The position numbers and the translations under genes are program-made. DNA of 64,000 bases from Arthrobacter globiformis (lineage in GTDB: Bacteria > Actinomycetota > Actinomycetes > Actinomycetales > Micrococcaceae): contig NZ_QLNP01000098.1 of NCBI RefSeq assembly GCF_003261175.1, positions 1 to 64,000 of the forward strand. Direction: 5' to 3'. Positions 16,999 to 25,889 of this stretch are shown piece by piece (within the stretch, counting starts at the first letter, position 1; every line of letters starts with the position of its first letter). The notes below the pieces were generated by a model. It did not search any database. It worked only from the letters and a program-made list of their open reading frames with translations, and was not told the DNA's origin.

Positions 16999-18096
16999 AT
17001 TTCACGCACCCGGCTGGATTCACTGACAGGTCTGCGGTTCATCGCGGCAATGCTCGTGGTTTCGTACCACGCGGCAGTGACGCTGGTGCCCGAGATGTAC
17101 CCGCTCGTGTCCATGGGTCAGACCGGCGTGACGTTTTTCTTCATGCTTTCCGGGTTCGTGCTCGCCTGGTCCATGAACCCACGCACAACCAAACGAGAGT
17201 TCTACTGGCGCCGGTTCGCCCGGATCTGGCCGCTGCACGCGCTCACGGCACTGGCCGCCGTCGTCCTTGTTTTCGCCACCCAAGGTGACCAGTCCGCTCC
17301 CCAGCTCCTTGCCTCCCTTCTCCTCATTCAGGGCTGGCTCGGCGACCAGCACTGGGTCTATGCCTACAACGGTGTGTCGTGGTCGCTCTCGTGTGAAGCG
17401 TTCTTCTATGCGGTGTTCCCGTTTCTGGCGGTGCGGCTTTCACGCCTCGAACCGGGGAAGCTTTTCCGCCTCGGCGCCACGGTCTTCGTTGCTGCCGTGT
17501 CCTTCCTTGCCGTCCTGCTCGCGCTCGTCCCCGGCTTCGACTGGGGCGCCCTGTTCTACACGTTCCCCGCCTTCAGGATTGCCGAGTTCCTTGTGGGCGT
17601 GTGCCTGGCCATCGCCATGCGGAAAGGCTGGAAGCCCAGGTTCGGCATCGGCGTCGGCGCTGCCGCAGCCATCGGTTCGTTCCTCATTCTCGAGATCGTC
17701 GACGGCATCGCGCCCTGGCATACGGCGGGGCCGCTGGCGGGCGCGCTCTGCATCCCGGGTTTCGCCCTCCTGATTGCTGCCCATGCGGACCGTGACCGCT
17801 GCGGCGGCCGCCCCACCTTCGCCATGTCGCCTGCCGTGGTGAAGCTGGGCGAATGGTCGTTCGCCCTCTACCTGATCCACGAGCTCGTTCTGCGGACTGC
17901 CCTGGAACTCGGCCCGGAGAGCCTTGCCGAACGTGTGGTTTTTGCCGTCGTCGGAGTCGCAGTGTCCATCCCGCTGGCCGGTGCCGCCTACGCATTCTTT
18001 GAGCGTCCCGTCGAGGCCCGGCTGCGGACTCGGAGATCGGGTGGCGGGCCTGTGGCGGATAAGCCCGTACCGGGGAAGGTCCTGGTAGACCACTAG
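16999..18096 (+). CDS. Acyltransferase 3 family integral membrane protein
   Basis: About 365 residues with roughly ten transmembrane helices. The family start RLDSLTGLRFIAAMLVVSYHA is present, with catalytic-site residues in SYHAAV and later FFFMLSGFVLAWS. It probably O-acylates a cell-surface polysaccharide or glycolipid. The first ATG (17050) falls inside the conserved first helix. Upstream in frame there is no ATG, GTG or TTG; the only position with a good ribosome site (GAGGGAG, eight bases) is ATT at 16999. The 3' end (from about 17878) is duplicated at 21213-21434. Confidence 0.82.
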   Translation: MSRTRLDSLTGLRFIAAMLVVSYHAAVTLVPEMYPLVSMGQTGVTFFFMLSGFVLAWSMNPRTTKREFYWRRFARIWPLHALTALAAVVLVFATQGDQSAPQLLASLLLIQGWLGDQHWVYAYNGVSWSLSCEAFFYAVFPFLAVRLSRLEPGKLFRLGATVFVAAVSFLAVLLALVPGFDWGALFYTFPAFRIAEFLVGVCLAIAMRKGWKPRFGIGVGAAAAIGSFLILEIVDGIAPWHTAGPLAGALCIPGFALLIAAHADRDRCGGRPTFAMSPAVVKLGEWSFALYLIHELVLRTALELGPESLAERVVFAVVGVAVSIPLAGAAYAFFERPVEARLRTRRSGGGPVADKPVPGKVLVDH

Positions 18097-18239
18097 AGGC
18101 AGTTCCGGCGCGGAATCACCTTTGGCCCAGGGCGTGTCTTCATCCAGCTCCTGTGTCCCCACTTCCGGTGACAATCACTGCTGTTAGCTCGGCGCGGTGA
18201 TGACCGGGTCGGTCCGGCTGGCTATCCTCTCGAAAGGTC

Positions 18240-18280
18240 CAAGGATGCCAACGGCGTTTATGGGGGGCCGTTGCTCCTTG
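18240..18280 (+). terminator. Bipartite hairpin after the acyltransferase
   Basis: Outer stem CAAGGA/TCCTTG and inner stem CAACGGC/GCCGTTG around a G-rich loop. It lies between two convergent genes, so it could serve both. Confidence 0.6.
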
Positions 18281-18320
18281 TGCCGGGACGGACCCGTGTC
18301 CAAATCCTGCGCCCGATGCC

Positions 18321-18536
18321 CTAGGCAGCAGCCAGGGTAACCAGCTCGTACCGGCGGAGGCCCAAAGAGGAGCTGATTGCCCCGACCAGAGACTCCCAGG
18401 CCATGTAGGCCTCCGGATCCAGACTCAGGGCCTTCGTATGGCTGGGCACGTAGCCGAGCGAGCGGCGGTCATCATCGTAAATTTCCGCCGTCAGTCCTGA
18501 CGCCTCGGCTTCCGGCGTCATTATCAGGATGGTCAT
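18321..18536 (-). pseudogene. Truncated AhpD/carboxymuconolactone-decarboxylase-like protein
   Basis: 71 residues with a good GAGGAG site five bases before the ATG. The sequence LGYVPSHTKALSLDPEAY, then AWESLVGAISSSLGLRRYE and LVTLAAA, matches the N-terminus of peroxidase-related alkylhydroperoxidase proteins, which normally run to about 180 residues with a CxxC motif. Here a stop follows LVTLAAA and no continuation is recognisable downstream. The catalytic half is therefore lost, although transcription and translation signals remain. Confidence 0.65.
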
Positions 18537-18794
18537 GAGCGCTCCTCGGGGATCGGCGGGAAACCGCTGCGGTTCCGACGCCGCGCACAGACACGGGCGG
18601 GGGCCGTGATCCGACTAATTGTGGCCTTCTGCCCTCTGTTTGTAAGCGACGCGCCGCCGCGCAGACCAAAGATGTAGGTTCAAACAAATTGAGCAATCCT
18701 TGATTCTTTACACCCTCAGTTCCTGAGATTCACCGCGCATTCTTGTTCCAGCAAGACAACTTCCAAGCCACCACAAAGTCTGAGGGGACACATC

Positions 18795-19349
18795 ATGAAG
18801 AACAGCACTCTGATCAAGGGAACCGCAGCTATCGCCGTTGGCGCAGCACTGCTGCTGGGCGGCGGCGGAACCCTGGCCGCATGGAACGCCGAAGCTACGG
18901 CGACTCCGGGCACCATCGTTTCCGGCGACCTGAACGTTACGGCAGCAGCCGGTGTCTGGACTGACCGCGCCGGAGCTACCATCGATATCAGCACCTACAA
19001 GGTTGTACCCGGCGACAAACTGACCTACACCCAGACGCTCACGGTTAAGCTCGTCGGCAACAAAATGGCAGCCGACATAACCCTGACCGGTGCAGACTCC
19101 GCCAACAACTTCACGGCGGACAACGTCATCGTCTCCGCTCTGCAGCTCAAGAACAGCGATGGCACCGCGGCATCGCGCTTGCTGCCCGTTGTCGGCAGCC
19201 CCACGCAGGCCGTGACCGCATCCACCAGCTTCGAATTCAAGAGCGCTACGGGCACACGCTCCGACATCAACACCAGCTACAACCTGGGGAACGTAAAGTA
19301 CACCGTGCAGCAGGTTGTTGCCGGAGCTGGCCTGGTCGCCGCCCCGTAG
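18795..19349 (+). CDS. Alternate-signal exported protein, SipW-type substrate 1
   Basis: 184 residues; GAGGGG stands seven bases before the ATG. The N-terminus has the alternate signal peptide of the TasA/camelysin type: a basic start, hydrophobic core (AAIAVGAALLLGGGGTL), then AAWNAEATATPGTI at the predicted cleavage region. The mature part is a beta-rich domain with DLNVTAAAGVW and KVVPGDKLTYTQT. In this family the proteins form surface fibres or coats after cleavage by a SipW-like peptidase, encoded two genes downstream. Its own function here is unknown. Confidence 0.82.
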   Translation: MKNSTLIKGTAAIAVGAALLLGGGGTLAAWNAEATATPGTIVSGDLNVTAAAGVWTDRAGATIDISTYKVVPGDKLTYTQTLTVKLVGNKMAADITLTGADSANNFTADNVIVSALQLKNSDGTAASRLLPVVGSPTQAVTASTSFEFKSATGTRSDINTSYNLGNVKYTVQQVVAGAGLVAAP

Positions 19350-19418
19350 TCTGATGGCGGCGGGTGGCTGAACGGTCACCCGCCAGCTGACGATCGGAAT
19401 TAGGACCAGGAGGAACGC

Positions 19419-20030
19419 ATGCGCATCAAGCGCTCTCTGCAGGCGGCGGCTCTTATCGCCGCAGCAGTGGTCCTGGGCCTCCTGACCGTGCAGGGGACTT
19501 ACGCCCTCTGGAACGCGACCGCGTCAACAGCCCCTGGAACTGTCTCGTCGGCATCATTCGATGTGAAGATGACCGCCACGCCGAACAGCCAGATCACCAC
19601 GAACATGACGCTGGCAAACGATAAGCCCGCCAACCTGACCATTACTCCCACCAGCACGCTGCTGCCGGGCGGATCGGCATATGGGGGAGTGGTGGTCACG
19701 AACAACACCAACGCCGGCGGATCCTTTGATACGGCCATCACGGCCACAAAGGGAATAGTGACCAGTACCGGAGACGGAAGCCTGGCACTGAATGTCAGCG
19801 TCAATGCCAAACTCGGCACTTCGGCGGCGGACTGCAGCATCGCCACCGGCTACACAGTCCTCGGAGCGTCCGGGCTGGTCTCTCCCCCCGTGATAAAAGG
19901 CGGATCCACGGTCCTCTGCTTCCAGATCACACTCAGTTCGAACGCCCCGCCATCTGTGAAAGGACAAGCAGTGAATATTCCCCTGACGCTCACCGCCAGT
20001 CAGCTCTGCGGGGTGCCCGGTGTCTGCTGA
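19419..20030 (+). CDS. Alternate-signal exported protein, SipW-type substrate 2
   Basis: 203 residues; AGGAGGAACGC precedes the ATG. The alternate signal peptide has a hydrophobic core (AALIAAAVVLGLLTVQGTY) ending in ALWNATASTAPGTVSSASF, which parallels substrate 1 and marks the peptidase site. The mature domain is Thr/Ser/Asn-rich and beta-structured, with four Cys near the C-terminus (CSIATG, LCFQI, LCGVPGVC) that could form disulfides. The last 11 bases overlap the peptidase gene, so the pair is translationally coupled. Confidence 0.8.
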   Translation: MRIKRSLQAAALIAAAVVLGLLTVQGTYALWNATASTAPGTVSSASFDVKMTATPNSQITTNMTLANDKPANLTITPTSTLLPGGSAYGGVVVTNNTNAGGSFDTAITATKGIVTSTGDGSLALNVSVNAKLGTSAADCSIATGYTVLGASGLVSPPVIKGGSTVLCFQITLSSNAPPSVKGQAVNIPLTLTASQLCGVPGVC

Positions 20031-20670
20031 CCTGACAGCACGGCCGGAACTTTCGGAACGCACTTCACGCAAGAAAACCCGCACGGCCGAACCGTCGCCG
20101 TCGAAGGCTACAGGCAGCGGGGGAAAGGACGGCGGGGCAGGGGCCGCCGTCGGACGCACTGCCAGCTTGTCCGCGATGCTGATCTCGTTGTTCGCGGCGG
20201 CGGTCCTGATCGTGATCCCGGTGGCAACCGGATCGCATACCTACACCATCCTCACCCAGTCCATGGTGCAGAAGTTCCCACCGGGGACGTTCATGGTGAT
20301 GAAACCCGCGCCGTTCGACGAGCTGAAGTACGGGGATGTCATCACCTTTCAGCTGTACTCCGGCCGTCCGGAGGTGGAAACCCACCGGGTTGTTGGCTTC
20401 GGGGCCACCCAGCAGGGTGAAAAGACCCTGATCACCAGGGGCGACAACAACGGCGCCAACGATCCCGAGCCAGTCCGTGCCATCCAGGTCAAGGGCAAGC
20501 TCTTCTACGCTGTCCCTTACGTTGGTTTCCTGGCCAACGCCCTGGGCAACTCCGACCGGGACACTTGGGCGGTCGTCGCCGCCCTGGCACTCATCGGATA
20601 CGGCGCCATCACAGTCTTCAAGGCCGTCCGCCGGCCGCGGAACCGCCAGACTCCTGCTGGGGTGGAATAG
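20020..20670 (+). CDS. sipW: SipW-type signal peptidase I
   Basis: 216 residues. After a 45-residue charged, disordered N-terminus, a transmembrane helix (LSAMLISLFAAAVLIVIPVA) precedes the catalytic TQSMVQKFPPGT with Ser81, and VETHRVVG carries His122. The Ser-His (not Ser-Lys) dyad is typical of the archaeal/ER-like SipW branch. A second helix near residue 180 anchors the C-terminus. It processes alternate-signal proteins, and three candidates flank it in the same operon. It starts inside the end of substrate 2 and its stop touches the next start. Confidence 0.88.
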   Translation: MSADLTARPELSERTSRKKTRTAEPSPSKATGSGGKDGGAGAAVGRTASLSAMLISLFAAAVLIVIPVATGSHTYTILTQSMVQKFPPGTFMVMKPAPFDELKYGDVITFQLYSGRPEVETHRVVGFGATQQGEKTLITRGDNNGANDPEPVRAIQVKGKLFYAVPYVGFLANALGNSDRDTWAVVAALALIGYGAITVFKAVRRPRNRQTPAGVE

Positions 20671-21168
20671 ATGCTCCGGTTCCGGAACCTGCCAGGGACC
20701 GCTGCGGCCGTCTGCGTCTTCGTACTCACCGTCATGATGGGGTTCGGAGGCGCGGCTGCCTCTGCCCTGTGGCAACAAAGCGCGACAGCCACCATGACAG
20801 TGACCGCGGCGGCGACGTGGCCGGCACCCGCCTTCACGGGGTTCAGCTGTGGCAATGACAACAACAAAACGCACGCGACGCTGACCGCCACCGGAACGAA
20901 GCCCCCCGTCTCCCTGACCTATTCTGCTCTCCAGACCAACGGAACCTACGGACCCTCTTATTCCGACTATGTGACCCTGGGCATCACGAGCACTGTGGCC
21001 CTAACCATGACCTCGCCGATGATCGTCGCCAACAGGTCCACTTCACAGCTCACCATCAGGGTAATTGCCACCTACTCCGACCACACTGAGACCACCGCCA
21101 CCGCAGTGGTGCAGCTCGAACAAGGCAACAACAGCAACAAAGTTACCTGCATCTCGTCCCTGGCCTAA
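20671..21168 (+). CDS. Alternate-signal exported protein, SipW-type substrate 3
   Basis: 165 residues, starting immediately after the peptidase stop. Hydrophobic core TAAAVCVFVLTVMMGFGG, then SALWQQSATATMTVTAA, the same W-plus-A/S-rich cleavage region as in the two upstream substrates. The mature part is a single beta-sandwich-like domain with two Cys (SCGNDNNK and TCISSLA) placed to form a disulfide linking both ends. Function unknown; its place directly after the peptidase argues that it is a cognate substrate. Confidence 0.78.
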   Translation: MLRFRNLPGTAAAVCVFVLTVMMGFGGAAASALWQQSATATMTVTAAATWPAPAFTGFSCGNDNNKTHATLTATGTKPPVSLTYSALQTNGTYGPSYSDYVTLGITSTVALTMTSPMIVANRSTSQLTIRVIATYSDHTETTATAVVQLEQGNNSNKVTCISSLA

Positions 21169-21209
21169 CCCTGCGCCGTACAAGCGGCAGCAATAGGAGC
21201 AGGCGCGGC

Positions 21210-21434
21210 ATGGTCCACGAACTGGTGCTGCGGACAGCCCTGGAACTCGGCCCGGTGAGCCTGGCCGAGCCTGTCATGTTCGCCGTCGTCGGAATAGCGG
21301 TGTCCATCCCGCTGGCCGGCGCTGCCTACTCCTTCTTTGAGCGTCCCCTAGAGGCCCGGCTCCGGAACAGGGGTTCGGGCGGCGGTCCGGTGGCGGATAC
21401 GTTGGAGCCCGAGAAGGTCCTGGTCGCTAAGTAG
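21210..21434 (+). pseudogene. Duplicated C-terminal tail of the acyltransferase
   Basis: 74 residues nearly identical to the last 72 of the acyltransferase at 16999-18096 (HELVLRTALELGP, VVGIAVSIPLAGAAYSF, FFERPLEARLR). The copy holds only the last transmembrane helix and tail, so it cannot be an enzyme. AGGAG precedes the ATG at ten bases. The two copies flank the SipW module, which suggests that the module entered by recombination or that a second full copy was overwritten. Confidence 0.85.
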
Positions 21435-21469
21435 CGCTTGCAGGACTTGTCTCGCTGCGCTTTGGGACC

Positions 21470-22810
21470 CTATCCGGCGATGTTCATCGGGAGCCATCCG
21501 GCGCCTATGTAATGGCGAGGGACCCATGCGCCCCTGCCGGTCCCGTAGTAGTAGAGACGACCGCTGGCGTCCCTGGCGATCAGTCCTTGAGTGCCAGCCC
21601 CGGCGTAGTCCCTGATGCTCTGCACGGAAAAGGAACCCCAGCCGCTGCCGATGGCCTGCCGGGCCTCAGACTTGAAACTGCCGTAGCCGTCCGTCCGGTA
21701 CAGGAGCAGCTTGCCGGCACTGTCCTTCGCAAGGATGTCGAGGCTGCCGTCCTTGTCCCAGTCCAGGAGGCTTACGCCAAGAGCGTTCCACCCACTCCCC
21801 TTGAGGGTCCGGCCGTTGATGCCCGTCCCGTACAGGTTGCTGTAGTTCCACAGGTAGCCATCGGAACCCTTGGCGATGATGGACGGGTACTTGTCAGTCT
21901 TCGTGAACTTGCCGACTGCCACATCGTAGGAACCCCAGCCCTGGCCAATGACCTTCGCTGCGGAGAGGGTGCCGTTATTTGAACCAAAACTGACCGACAG
22001 ATTGCCGGACTTCCACTGCGTGAGGATGTCGGCGACGCCATCAGCGTTCCAGTCAACGTTGAAGTGCTCCTTCACCGGTGCGTAACCGCTGGAGAAGATG
22101 GACTTGCGGCCGGTTGCTGACTTGTTCCCGTAGTCCCAGAGGACTCCGGTCCGGGTGTCGATGGCCAGCAGGTCGCCGGGCTTCACCAATGGCGGCCTCC
22201 CGGCAAAGTAGTCAGCCGGCGAGGTGTAGGTGCCCGCTGGACTGCTGTTGTACCTGAACAGGTTTGCGGTGCCGTAGGCGGCGTACCGTTTTGGGGTGGA
22301 GAAATTGCCGTCCGTGTAGGCAACACCGATGCCGACAGTGGTCATGTCCGGGCGGGACATGATGGCGTTGTGGGGTGCCGAGTTGATCCACTGGTCCACG
22401 AGGCCCTGGCCCGACCGGTCCCAGCGCGCTGCGATGATCTCGCTTGCGGCAACATACCCTTCCGGGGCGCCCGTAACGTAATCAGGGTTGTGGGAGAACG
22501 TGTCCGTGGCCGCCATAGTGTCCGACCACTTCTGGGAAATGGCGGAGATCGGCACGCTGAAGGTCAGCGGTTTGAGTCCCTTGGAGGCGCGGAACGCGTT
22601 GATCCCATTGAACGTGTCGATGATGGTCTGCTGGTTGCTGTCGTGGACGACGTTCTCCGCCGAGCTCGGCGTGAACCCAGCTGCGCCGGCAGCGGGAGCG
22701 GTGGTGGCTATGGTTGCTGCCGCCACGGCAATCCCGGCAACCACTCGGAGAGTTACGGTAGGTCGCCAGCCACGCTGCAGGCGCGCTGAAGGAGCAGAAT
22801 TGCTAAACAT
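21470..22810 (-). CDS. Secreted CAP-domain protein with C-terminal FG-GAP/VCBS-like repeats
   Basis: 446 residues from ATG 22810 (GGGGGA upstream; the longer frame to 22867 has no ribosome site). A signal peptide (VVAGIAVAAATIATTAPAAG) precedes a CAP/SCP domain (about 40-190): INAFRASKGLKPLTF, FSHNPDYVTGAPEGY, INSAPHNAIMSRPD and VGIGVAYTDG. Then come repeats of about 48 residues with DWNADGVADILTQ, DWDKDGSLDILAKD and WGSYDVAVG, resembling integrin-like FG-GAP units with Ca-binding D-x-D-x-D loops. A related repeat array ends the protease encoded divergently at 23041, so the two may be retained or targeted in the same way. Confidence 0.85.
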   Translation of the reverse strand: MFSNSAPSARLQRGWRPTVTLRVVAGIAVAAATIATTAPAAGAAGFTPSSAENVVHDSNQQTIIDTFNGINAFRASKGLKPLTFSVPISAISQKWSDTMAATDTFSHNPDYVTGAPEGYVAASEIIAARWDRSGQGLVDQWINSAPHNAIMSRPDMTTVGIGVAYTDGNFSTPKRYAAYGTANLFRYNSSPAGTYTSPADYFAGRPPLVKPGDLLAIDTRTGVLWDYGNKSATGRKSIFSSGYAPVKEHFNVDWNADGVADILTQWKSGNLSVSFGSNNGTLSAAKVIGQGWGSYDVAVGKFTKTDKYPSIIAKGSDGYLWNYSNLYGTGINGRTLKGSGWNALGVSLLDWDKDGSLDILAKDSAGKLLLYRTDGYGSFKSEARQAIGSGWGSFSVQSIRDYAGAGTQGLIARDASGRLYYYGTGRGAWVPRHYIGAGWLPMNIAG

Positions 22811-23040
22811 GATTCCCCCATGAAAAGTGATAGTTCGCAACGTGGCGATGAGACACGGTAACACCACCCTGGTTCGGCAACTACCTTTTGGGCCGGTCCG
22901 GCACGGCCCTAAGGTCCCCCGTGCCGGGGAGTAACCTGCGGTTGTCCGCGAGCCGCAAAGCGTAGACTCGTCCTGAACGCGGCGGGGGCCGCGTCCCAGG
23001 ATTGCGTTCCAGCGGCAGCGCCTGAAGGACGCCGGACAGG

Positions 23041-25281
23041 ATGGTCTCGATGTTTGTCATGCGCCGAACACGCTTCTCTGCCCTCATGACGTCCGCCGGC
23101 ATCGCCGCGCTTGTGGCCACGGCCGTCATCGCGCCCCCTGCAACGGCCGCCGATGACCCGGTAACCCCAACGCCGGCCCACTCGTTTGCGTCCGTTCCGC
23201 GCCGGCCCTCGGTGGCCACCCCGCCCACCGACCAGTTCATCGTCAAATTCAAGGACCATGCCCGGTCAGGCTCTGCACTCCGTGCCCAGTCCCTCAGCCG
23301 GGCCGCCGCCAAGCTCGGGGCCACCGCCAAGGAGGTCCGCGCCACGGCCAGCGGAGCCCGCGTGGTGCGCACCAGCAAGGAACTGGGCGACGGCGATGCG
23401 GACAAGCTGCTCGTCGCACTGCGGGCTGATCCGGCAGTTGCCTACGCCGAGCCGGACGTGAGGCTGCAGGCTAAAGCCGCCAACCCAAACGATCCCGCGT
23501 TCAACGACCAGTGGAATCTGTCCCTGAAGACGGGCGGCATCCGGGCCACCCGGGCCTGGGACGTTACCCAGGGCGCCGGGCAGGTGGTGGCCGTCGTCGA
23601 CACCGGCATAACCAGCCATGTTGATCTGGACGCGAACGTGCTGGACGGCTACGACATGATCACGGACCCGGCCATATCCGGCGACAACGATGGCCGCGAC
23701 TCCGACGCCACAGACCCGGGTGACTTCTCAGCTGATAACCAGTGCGGCGGGGGAGTCCCGGGATCGCCTTTCTCCTCCTGGCATGGCACCCACGTGGCCG
23801 GCATCATCGCCGCAGTCACCAACAACCGGGTGGGCATGGCAGGTGCAGCGCCCGGAGCCAAAATCCTCCCGGTGCGTGTGCTCGGGCCGTGCGGTGGCAC
23901 AGTGTCGGACATTGCCGACGCCATTCTCTGGGCCTCGGGGGCGCCGGTCGCCGACGCGCCACTAAACCTTCATCCTGCACGGGTGATCAACCTGAGCCTG
24001 GGCGGCCCCGGCGTGTGCCCGCAAACTTTCCAGGAGGCCATCGACACCGCCACGGCCAGGGGATCGGTAGTGGTGGCGGCAGCCGGCAACGAGATGGCCC
24101 AGGCCTCCGACGCCAACCCTGCGAACTGCCGGAACGTCGTCAGCGTCGCTGCCAGCGGCAGCACCGGAGCTCTGGCGCCCTACTCAAACTTCGGTCCCGG
24201 CGTCGACATCACCGCCCCCGGCGGCGACATGAGGCCGACGACGGCTAACGATCCCAATAGCGGCGATCCCAATGGCATTCTGTCCACGGAAAACGACGGC
24301 GAGACAACGGCAACGGACACGCCGGGAACTAATTACTACTGGTCAGAAGGCACCTCTTTCGCTACACCGCACGTGTCGGCTGCGGCCGCGTTGCTTATGG
24401 CGCAGATGGGCCCGACGGCGACACCGGCCGCCGTCGTCACCCGCCTCCAGCGCACCGCGCGGCCCATTACCGGCGGCTGCCCGCAGGGCTGCGGCGCCGG
24501 GCTCCTGGACGCCGCCAGTGCAGTGCTTCACTTCAGTACGGTGATTGCCGCCGGGGACTTCACCGGCGACGGCAAGGCGGACGTCCTGGCCCGTGAAAAT
24601 TCCGGGTTCCTGTGGCTCTACCCGGGCAACGGCCGCGGCGGCTGGCTGGCGCGCCAGCAGGTGGGCTCCGGCTGGAACGTCTTCAGCTCGGTCATTGCCC
24701 CTGGCGACTTCAACGGCGACCGGCGGACTGACATTCTGGCCCGGGACATGGCCGGCGAACTGTGGCTGTACCCGGGCAACGGCCGCGGCGGCTGGCTGCC
24801 CAGGACCAAGGTGGGGTCCGGCTGGCAGTCCTTCACCGCGATCGTCGGTCCGGGGGACCTTAACGGCGACGGGAAAGCCGACGTCCTGGCCCGCGACACG
24901 TCAGGCACCCTCTGGCTCTATCCCGGCAACGGCCGGGGCGGCTGGCTCACCAAGACGAAGGCAGGCTCCGGCTGGAACGTCATGACCGCCGTCGTGGGCC
25001 CCGGTGACTTCAATGGTGACCGGAAAGCGGACGTCCTGGCCCGCGACGGGTCGGGCACCCTCTGGCTCTATCCCGGCAACGGCCGCGGCGGCTGGTTCCC
25101 CCGGACCAAGCCGGGCGCAGGCTGGAACGCCATGACCGCCATCGCCGGCCGGGGCGACTACAGCGGCGACGCGAAGACCGATCTCCTGGCCGTGGACACC
25201 AACGGGACGCTATGGCTCTACCGGGGCAGCGGGACCGGCGGATTCCTGGGCCGGACCGCCGTGGGGGCCGGCTGGGGGTAG
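23041..25281 (+). CDS. Secreted subtilisin-like protease (S8) with FG-GAP/VCBS repeats
   Basis: 746 residues. A signal peptide (to about residue 37, ATAADD) leads to an I9-type propeptide (DQFIVKFKDHARSG, to about 140) and the S8 domain. Catalytic residues are Asp187 (VVDTGI), His248 (WHGTHVAGI) and Ser439 (GTSFATPH). About five repeats follow (residue 500 to end), each with GDFNGDxKxDxLARD and LWLYPGNGRGGW. The start could be ATG 23041, 23050 or 23065. It is divergent from the CAP protein, which has the same type of repeats. Probably an extracellular scavenging protease. Confidence 0.88.
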   Translation: MVSMFVMRRTRFSALMTSAGIAALVATAVIAPPATAADDPVTPTPAHSFASVPRRPSVATPPTDQFIVKFKDHARSGSALRAQSLSRAAAKLGATAKEVRATASGARVVRTSKELGDGDADKLLVALRADPAVAYAEPDVRLQAKAANPNDPAFNDQWNLSLKTGGIRATRAWDVTQGAGQVVAVVDTGITSHVDLDANVLDGYDMITDPAISGDNDGRDSDATDPGDFSADNQCGGGVPGSPFSSWHGTHVAGIIAAVTNNRVGMAGAAPGAKILPVRVLGPCGGTVSDIADAILWASGAPVADAPLNLHPARVINLSLGGPGVCPQTFQEAIDTATARGSVVVAAAGNEMAQASDANPANCRNVVSVAASGSTGALAPYSNFGPGVDITAPGGDMRPTTANDPNSGDPNGILSTENDGETTATDTPGTNYYWSEGTSFATPHVSAAAALLMAQMGPTATPAAVVTRLQRTARPITGGCPQGCGAGLLDAASAVLHFSTVIAAGDFTGDGKADVLARENSGFLWLYPGNGRGGWLARQQVGSGWNVFSSVIAPGDFNGDRRTDILARDMAGELWLYPGNGRGGWLPRTKVGSGWQSFTAIVGPGDLNGDGKADVLARDTSGTLWLYPGNGRGGWLTKTKAGSGWNVMTAVVGPGDFNGDRKADVLARDGSGTLWLYPGNGRGGWFPRTKPGAGWNAMTAIAGRGDYSGDAKTDLLAVDTNGTLWLYRGSGTGGFLGRTAVGAGWG

Positions 25282-25889
25282 TTCACAGCGCGAACGTACA
25301 GCTGGGCCGCAGGTCCTGGGGCTAGTTGTATTACCTACGATCCGTAATGCTTCGATGCATTTATCTGCCTCATTATGGGTACGTGACAGCATACCTGCTG
25401 GTCACCGCGCGCCCGAGGAACCAAGTAGTAAGCGATGCTGAAAAACGAGTACTCGTTGTGCGTGCGCTATAGTTGCGCCTCACCTAGGCTAGGTAGTCCG
25501 AAAGTCCTCTAGCCACAGGGGCACAATCGCGGCAAGGCCAGAGGGGGCCTCTGCGCGGAGAGACCAGAAATGGAATCCGCGCCCACTCTTCACAACACGC
25601 TGCACGGTGAGGTGCGGCCACAATCAAAGCAAAAGCAGGAATAGCTCCGAACTTGCGATGTCCGGAGGCTGCCTCGCTGAGGTTCCAGACCCGCGCGGAA
25701 TGCGCTGGCGAGGAATTCACGTGCGTGACACACGCAATGTGTATTCTCAAGAAGTTCTCATAAAAAGATTTTGTAGAAATAAACAGGAAACGTCTTTTCA
25801 GTTCGCGCATTCATCGGTTAGGGTGGTTCCCACGCCGCTTTCACCGAGAATAACTGAAAGGGCGGGGGTGCTGTTCAACCCCATTGGTT
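25282..25889. promoter_or_regulatory. Long non-coding upstream region of secreted paralogue A
   Basis: No supported gene in 600 bases. The stretch from about 25450 to 25590 is related to 31610-31745, upstream of paralogue C. Both have CGAGTACTC, then a run with TCGCGGCAAGGCCAG and CTxTGCGCGGA. It is therefore a conserved far-upstream promoter or regulatory region, not decayed coding DNA. Confidence 0.5.
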
